NCBI GenBank assembly: GCA_944319945.1
Contig: CALUFN010000008.1
Coordinates: 1 to 64,000 of the forward strand
Reading direction: 5' to 3'
DNA from: an uncultured Prevotella sp.
GTDB taxonomy: Bacteria; Bacteroidota; Bacteroidia; Bacteroidales; Bacteroidaceae
DNA: 64,000 nt
The first letter of the stretch is position 1. Every line of letters begins with the position of its first letter. This document shows, piece by piece, positions 60,645 to 64,000 of the stretch. The notes beneath the pieces are model-generated. The model saw nothing but the letters and a program-made list of their open reading frames with translations. It was not told where the DNA came from and searched no databases. Position numbers and translations under genes: made by a program.

Positions 60645-61235
60645 ATGAAGCAGAAATTTGGCGTAATAACAAGTACCTGTGTTCCTCTTCCGCTGGAAAA
60701 CGTTGACACGGACCAGATAATACCTGCACGCTTCTTAAAGGCTACGGATAAGAACGGCTTCGGAGAAAACCTGTTCCGAGATTGGAGATACAATAAGGAT
60801 GGCTCAAAGAATGAGAGTTTCGTATTGAACAATCCTAATTACGGCGGCGTGATTCTCGTAGCCGGCAAGAATTTCGGCTCGGGCTCGAGCCGTGAACATG
60901 CGGCTTGGGCTATTGCCGGTTATGGATTTAGGGTGGTCATCAGCAGCTTTTTTGCCGACATACATAAAAATAACGAGTTGAATAATTTTGTCTTACCTGT
61001 AGTTGTTTCCGAGAGTTTCTTGGCCGAACTGTTCGATTGTATATATAAAAATCCCAAGACGGAAGTACGGGTTGACTTGCCGAATCAGACTGTAACTAAT
61101 TGTGCTACAGGTAGAAGCGAGTCTTTTGAGATTAACGGGTATAAGAAACATTGCTTGATGAACGGGCTTGATGATATAGATTATTTGTTGCAAAATACGG
61201 ACAAAATTGAAGAATGGGAACGCCTGAACAGATAA
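60645..61235 (+). CDS. leuD: 3-isopropylmalate dehydratase small subunit
   Basis: The small swivelling subunit of isopropylmalate isomerase. From ATG 60645 it has 196 residues (a TTG lies 12 bases earlier and is less likely). LENVDTDQIIPARFLK and FGSGSSREHAAWAIAGYGFR are the family motifs. It starts 36 bases after leuC and its last 22 bases overlap the next gene, so the downstream synthase is translationally coupled to it. Confidence 0.96.
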   Translation: MKQKFGVITSTCVPLPLENVDTDQIIPARFLKATDKNGFGENLFRDWRYNKDGSKNESFVLNNPNYGGVILVAGKNFGSGSSREHAAWAIAGYGFRVVISSFFADIHKNNELNNFVLPVVVSESFLAELFDCIYKNPKTEVRVDLPNQTVTNCATGRSESFEINGYKKHCLMNGLDDIDYLLQNTDKIEEWERLNR

Positions 61236-62779
61236 AAGCATACACGCGCATACCTCCGTTCATAGAGATAATGGACAGTACGCTGCGTGACGGTGAACAA
61301 ACCAGCGGAGTATCTTTTTTGCCACATGAGAAACTTATGATTGCAAGAATGTTGCTTAGCGACATAAATGTTGACAGGGTGGAAGTCGCTTCTGCGCGCG
61401 TTTCTGACGGAGAGCGTGATGCCGTTAAGATGATATGCCGTTATGCGCAGCAAATAGGAAAACTTGAAAAAGTTGAGGTGCTCGGTTTTGTCGACGGCCG
61501 TCAAAGCGTGGATTGGATTGCCGAGTGTGGGTGCAAGGTTGTCAACTTATTGGCTAAAGGTTCCTTGAAGCATTGTTCCAGGCAGCTGCATAAGACGGTG
61601 AACGAGCATATTTCCGACATAATCGACGTTGTGGATTATGCCGGTACAAAGCAGATGACTGTTAATCTTTATCTTGAAGACTGGAGCAACGGCATGAAAG
61701 ATTCGCCTGAATACGTTTACGGGATGTTAGACGTATTGACAACAAGGAATATTAAGCGTTTCATGTTGCCTGACACTCTCGGGGTGCTTAATCCGTTGCA
61801 AGTAATTGAGTATATGCGTAAGATGGTCAAGAGGTACCCTTCCGTGCATTTTGATTTTCATGCCCATAACGATTACGATTTGGCCGTAAGCAATTCGCTG
61901 GCTGCCGTGTTGAGCGGTGCTAAAGCGTTGCACGTCACTGTAAATGGACTCGGCGAAAGGTGCGGTAACGCGCCCTTGTCGAGCGTGCAAGTAATATTGA
62001 AAGACCAGTTTCATGCTAAAACGAGCATACGTGAGGACAGGTTGAACGATATCAGCCGGCTTGTGGAAGGATATTCAGGTATTGCCGTTGCGCCCAATCA
62101 GCCTATTGTCGGTGAAAATGTGTTTACCCAAGTGGCCGGTGTTCATGCCGACGGCGACAATAAGGCCAACCTGTACAGTAATGCTCTTGTTCCCGAACGC
62201 TTCGGTCGGAAGCGCGAGTATGCTCTTGGAAAGACAAGCGGTAAGGCTAATATCGACAGGAATCTTCAAGAACTTGGGTTGGAGCTGACTCCTGAACAGG
62301 CACGCCGCGTGACGCAACGCATCACCGAACTTGGCGACAGGAAGGAAATCGTAACGCAAGAAGATTTGCCGTTTATCGTAAGCGACGTGTTGAAACATAA
62401 TGTGCCCGAAGATAAGGTTAAGCTCATAAGTTACATGGTCTCGTCGGCTTATGGCCTTAAGCCTATAGCGAGCGTGAAAGTTGAAATTAACGGAAAGCAG
62501 TATGAGGCCGACGCTATGGGTGACGGACAGTATGACGCATTTGTCAAGGCACTGCGTAAGATTTATAAGAATAATCTTGAATGCTCGTTCCCTATATTGG
62601 AAAATTACAGCGTAACAATTCCTCCGGGAGGACGTACTGACGCATTGGTGCAGACCGTTATTACGTGGCGCAGCGGTGACAAGACGATAAAGACGAGAGG
62701 ACTTGACGCCGACCAGACCGAGGCTGCGATAAAGGCTACGTTCAAGATGCTTAATATTCTTGAGGAACAAAGATGTTAA
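61214..62779 (+). CDS. Second isopropylmalate/citramalate synthase-family enzyme (CimA-like)
   Basis: A 521-residue member of the LeuA/CimA family, distinct from the leuA gene upstream. DSTLRDGEQTSGVSFLPHE, the metal motif DFHAHNDYDLAVSNSLAAV and GLGERCGNAPLSSVQVIL are intact, and a C-terminal LeuA-type regulatory domain (about 400-521) is present. In Bacteroidetes this second copy is thought to act as (R)-citramalate synthase, making the isoleucine precursor from pyruvate; the assignment is by context, because the operon's LeuCD and LeuB can process citramalate. A second isopropylmalate synthase or a homocitrate synthase cannot be excluded. No gene symbol is given for that reason. Confidence 0.8.
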   Translation: MGTPEQIKAYTRIPPFIEIMDSTLRDGEQTSGVSFLPHEKLMIARMLLSDINVDRVEVASARVSDGERDAVKMICRYAQQIGKLEKVEVLGFVDGRQSVDWIAECGCKVVNLLAKGSLKHCSRQLHKTVNEHISDIIDVVDYAGTKQMTVNLYLEDWSNGMKDSPEYVYGMLDVLTTRNIKRFMLPDTLGVLNPLQVIEYMRKMVKRYPSVHFDFHAHNDYDLAVSNSLAAVLSGAKALHVTVNGLGERCGNAPLSSVQVILKDQFHAKTSIREDRLNDISRLVEGYSGIAVAPNQPIVGENVFTQVAGVHADGDNKANLYSNALVPERFGRKREYALGKTSGKANIDRNLQELGLELTPEQARRVTQRITELGDRKEIVTQEDLPFIVSDVLKHNVPEDKVKLISYMVSSAYGLKPIASVKVEINGKQYEADAMGDGQYDAFVKALRKIYKNNLECSFPILENYSVTIPPGGRTDALVQTVITWRSGDKTIKTRGLDADQTEAAIKATFKMLNILEEQRC

Positions 62780-62885
62780 TCCTGTTCGTGTTAATGGCGA
62801 TTGACGACATCTTGCATCGTTGGTTTCGGATATGATTTTTTTCTTACATTATAATAATACAACTCATTAAACTTTACTTATCAAT

Positions 62886-63950
62886 ATGAATTTGAAGATT
62901 GCTGTCCTTCCCGGCGACGGAATAGGACCGGAAATAATGGAACAAGGTGTAGCCGTGATGAATGCCGTGGCCGATAAATTCGGGCATAAGCTGGAATATA
63001 GGGAGGCTCCGTGCGGTGCTAAGGCCATCGATTTGCTTGGTAATCCTTTCCCCCAGGAAACGTTTGACGTGTGTAAATGGGCTGACGCCGTGTTGTTTGC
63101 GGCGGTCGGCGATCCGCATTTTGACAATGACCCTACTGCAAAAATCCGTCCCGAACAAGGATTGTTGGCTATGAGAAAGAAGTTAGGCCTGTTTGCCAAC
63201 ATCCGTCCTGTGCAGGCGTTTAAATGTCTTTTACATAAGTCGCCCCTAAAAGACGAACTTATTGCAGGTGCTGATTTTGTATGCATCCGCGAACTTACGG
63301 GCGGAATGTATTTCGGTGAAAAATACCAAGATAACGAAAAGGCTTACGATACTAATTATTATACACGTCCTGAGATAGAGCGCATATTGCGCGTAGGATA
63401 TCAGTACGCACGTAAGCGTAAGCGCCATCTCACTGTGATTGATAAGGCCAACGTTTTGGCTTCCAGTAGGTTATGGCGTAAGATAGCGAAAGAGCTTGCT
63501 CCTGAATATCCTGACGTATTGACAGACTACATGTTTGTTGACAATGCTTCCATGCGCATGTTGGTTGAGCCGACGTTCTTCGATGTCATGGTTACCGAAA
63601 ATACGTTTGGTGACATATTGACAGACGAAGGCAGCTGTATTTCTGGAAGCATGGGTTTATTGCCTTCGGCTTCTACGGGCGAAAGCACTCCCGTATTTGA
63701 GCCTGTGCACGGATCTTGGCCTCAAGCTGCAGGCAAGAACATTGCAAATCCTCTTGCGCAAATCCTTTCAGTAGCCATGTTGCTCGAGCATTTTGACCTT
63801 AAGGATGAAGGCTGTTTGGTACGTAAGGCCGTCGACGCTTCGCTTGATGCGAACGTTAGGACTCCTGAAATCCAAGTTGAAAACGGCCCTTATTATGGAA
63901 CAAGAGAAGTGGGTGCTTGGATTGTGGATTACATTAAGAGGATTGATTAA
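62886..63950 (+). CDS. leuB: 3-isopropylmalate dehydrogenase
   Basis: LeuB oxidatively decarboxylates 3-isopropylmalate (or 3-methylmalate) with NAD. The 354-residue protein has [17 protein letters not shown], the substrate helix [20 protein letters not shown] (20 residues), the catalytic [17 protein letters not shown] (Lys) and [20 protein letters not shown]. The gap after the cimA-like gene is 106 bases and shows no terminator, so leuB is probably the last gene of the operon. The window ends 50 bases later without a visible hairpin. Confidence 0.96.
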   Translation: MNLKIAVLPGDGIGPEIMEQGVAVMNAVADKFGHKLEYREAPCGAKAIDLLGNPFPQETFDVCKWADAVLFAAVGDPHFDNDPTAKIRPEQGLLAMRKKLGLFANIRPVQAFKCLLHKSPLKDELIAGADFVCIRELTGGMYFGEKYQDNEKAYDTNYYTRPEIERILRVGYQYARKRKRHLTVIDKANVLASSRLWRKIAKELAPEYPDVLTDYMFVDNASMRMLVEPTFFDVMVTENTFGDILTDEGSCISGSMGLLPSASTGESTPVFEPVHGSWPQAAGKNIANPLAQILSVAMLLEHFDLKDEGCLVRKAVDASLDANVRTPEIQVENGPYYGTREVGAWIVDYIKRID

Positions 63951-64000
63951 GTGTCTGCGGCATAAAATGTGATTTTAGTTTAATATATCGCAATCCGCCT

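Overview
The window is chromosomal DNA from a member of the Bacteroidales, most likely Prevotellaceae, although the genus cannot be fixed from sequence reading alone. The evidence is the lpxC-fabZ gene fusion, Bacteroidetes promoters of the form TTTG-N19-21-TAnnTTTG, start codons without Shine-Dalgarno sequences, GLPGLI, GldB-like, DUF5715, DUF4861 and DUF4738 proteins, an HU-SPOR membrane protein, and a fused two-domain NfnAB/SudAB-type oxidoreductase. No rRNA, tRNA, prophage, complete insertion sequence or CRISPR array was seen.

Layout. 0.3-9.3 kb (+): lipid A synthesis (lpxD, lpxC-fabZ, lpxA), miaA, a class A penicillin-binding protein and a Pif1/RecD-like helicase. 9.3-11.9 kb (-): an MFS exporter, a DNA-alkyl repair methyltransferase and a tRNA methyltransferase. 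12-20 kb: a small VOC protein (+), then a long minus-strand housekeeping row phoH-purC-menG-aroE-purM-prfA-pyrF. 20.4-31.7 kb: mainly cell-envelope genes, namely GLPGLI plus a TonB-receptor-like barrel, a SotB-like exporter, a two-gene secreted peptidase pair (HExxH protein plus DUF5715/M15-like), DUF4861, a GldB-like lipoprotein and a beta-helix lipoprotein. 31.7-38.9 kb: cdd, an AddB-like nuclease, rpsA, an FHA protein and an HU-SPOR protein. 39-48 kb (+): ugd, a DUF4738 lipoprotein, rplU-rpmA, serS, the Nfn-type fusion, a DUF486 protein and ttcA. 48-52.5 kb (-): rfbC-rfbD-rfbB and two paralogous outer-membrane barrels. 52.6-57.4 kb (+): a four-gene set that matches the L-galactose catabolic pathway known from Bacteroides vulgatus. 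57.5-64 kb (+): the operon leuA-leuC-leuD-cimA-like-leuB.

The two most striking signals are non-coding. First, the leu operon is preceded by a complete transcription attenuator: a promoter, a 33-codon leader peptide whose Leu-Arg-Leu codons themselves form arm 1 of a hairpin, a mutually exclusive antiterminator, and a terminator with a U-run ending 22 bases before leuA. Second, the intergenic regions carry several families of short-word repeats. Words built on ACGGTT/AACCGT, on GACAAG, on GGTGAAAAG and on AAGTTAAAG are each arranged as an arm, a spacer and an inverted arm. A separate 22-base tandem palindromic unit (core AAAGGTnnCCTTTT) occurs at four loci. The GACAAG family runs into the 3' ends of four genes, supplies three stop codons and gives PhoH a triplicated five-residue tail. 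A 255-base AT-rich element with 20-base terminal inverted repeats at 25.5 kb looks like an uncharacterised MITE.
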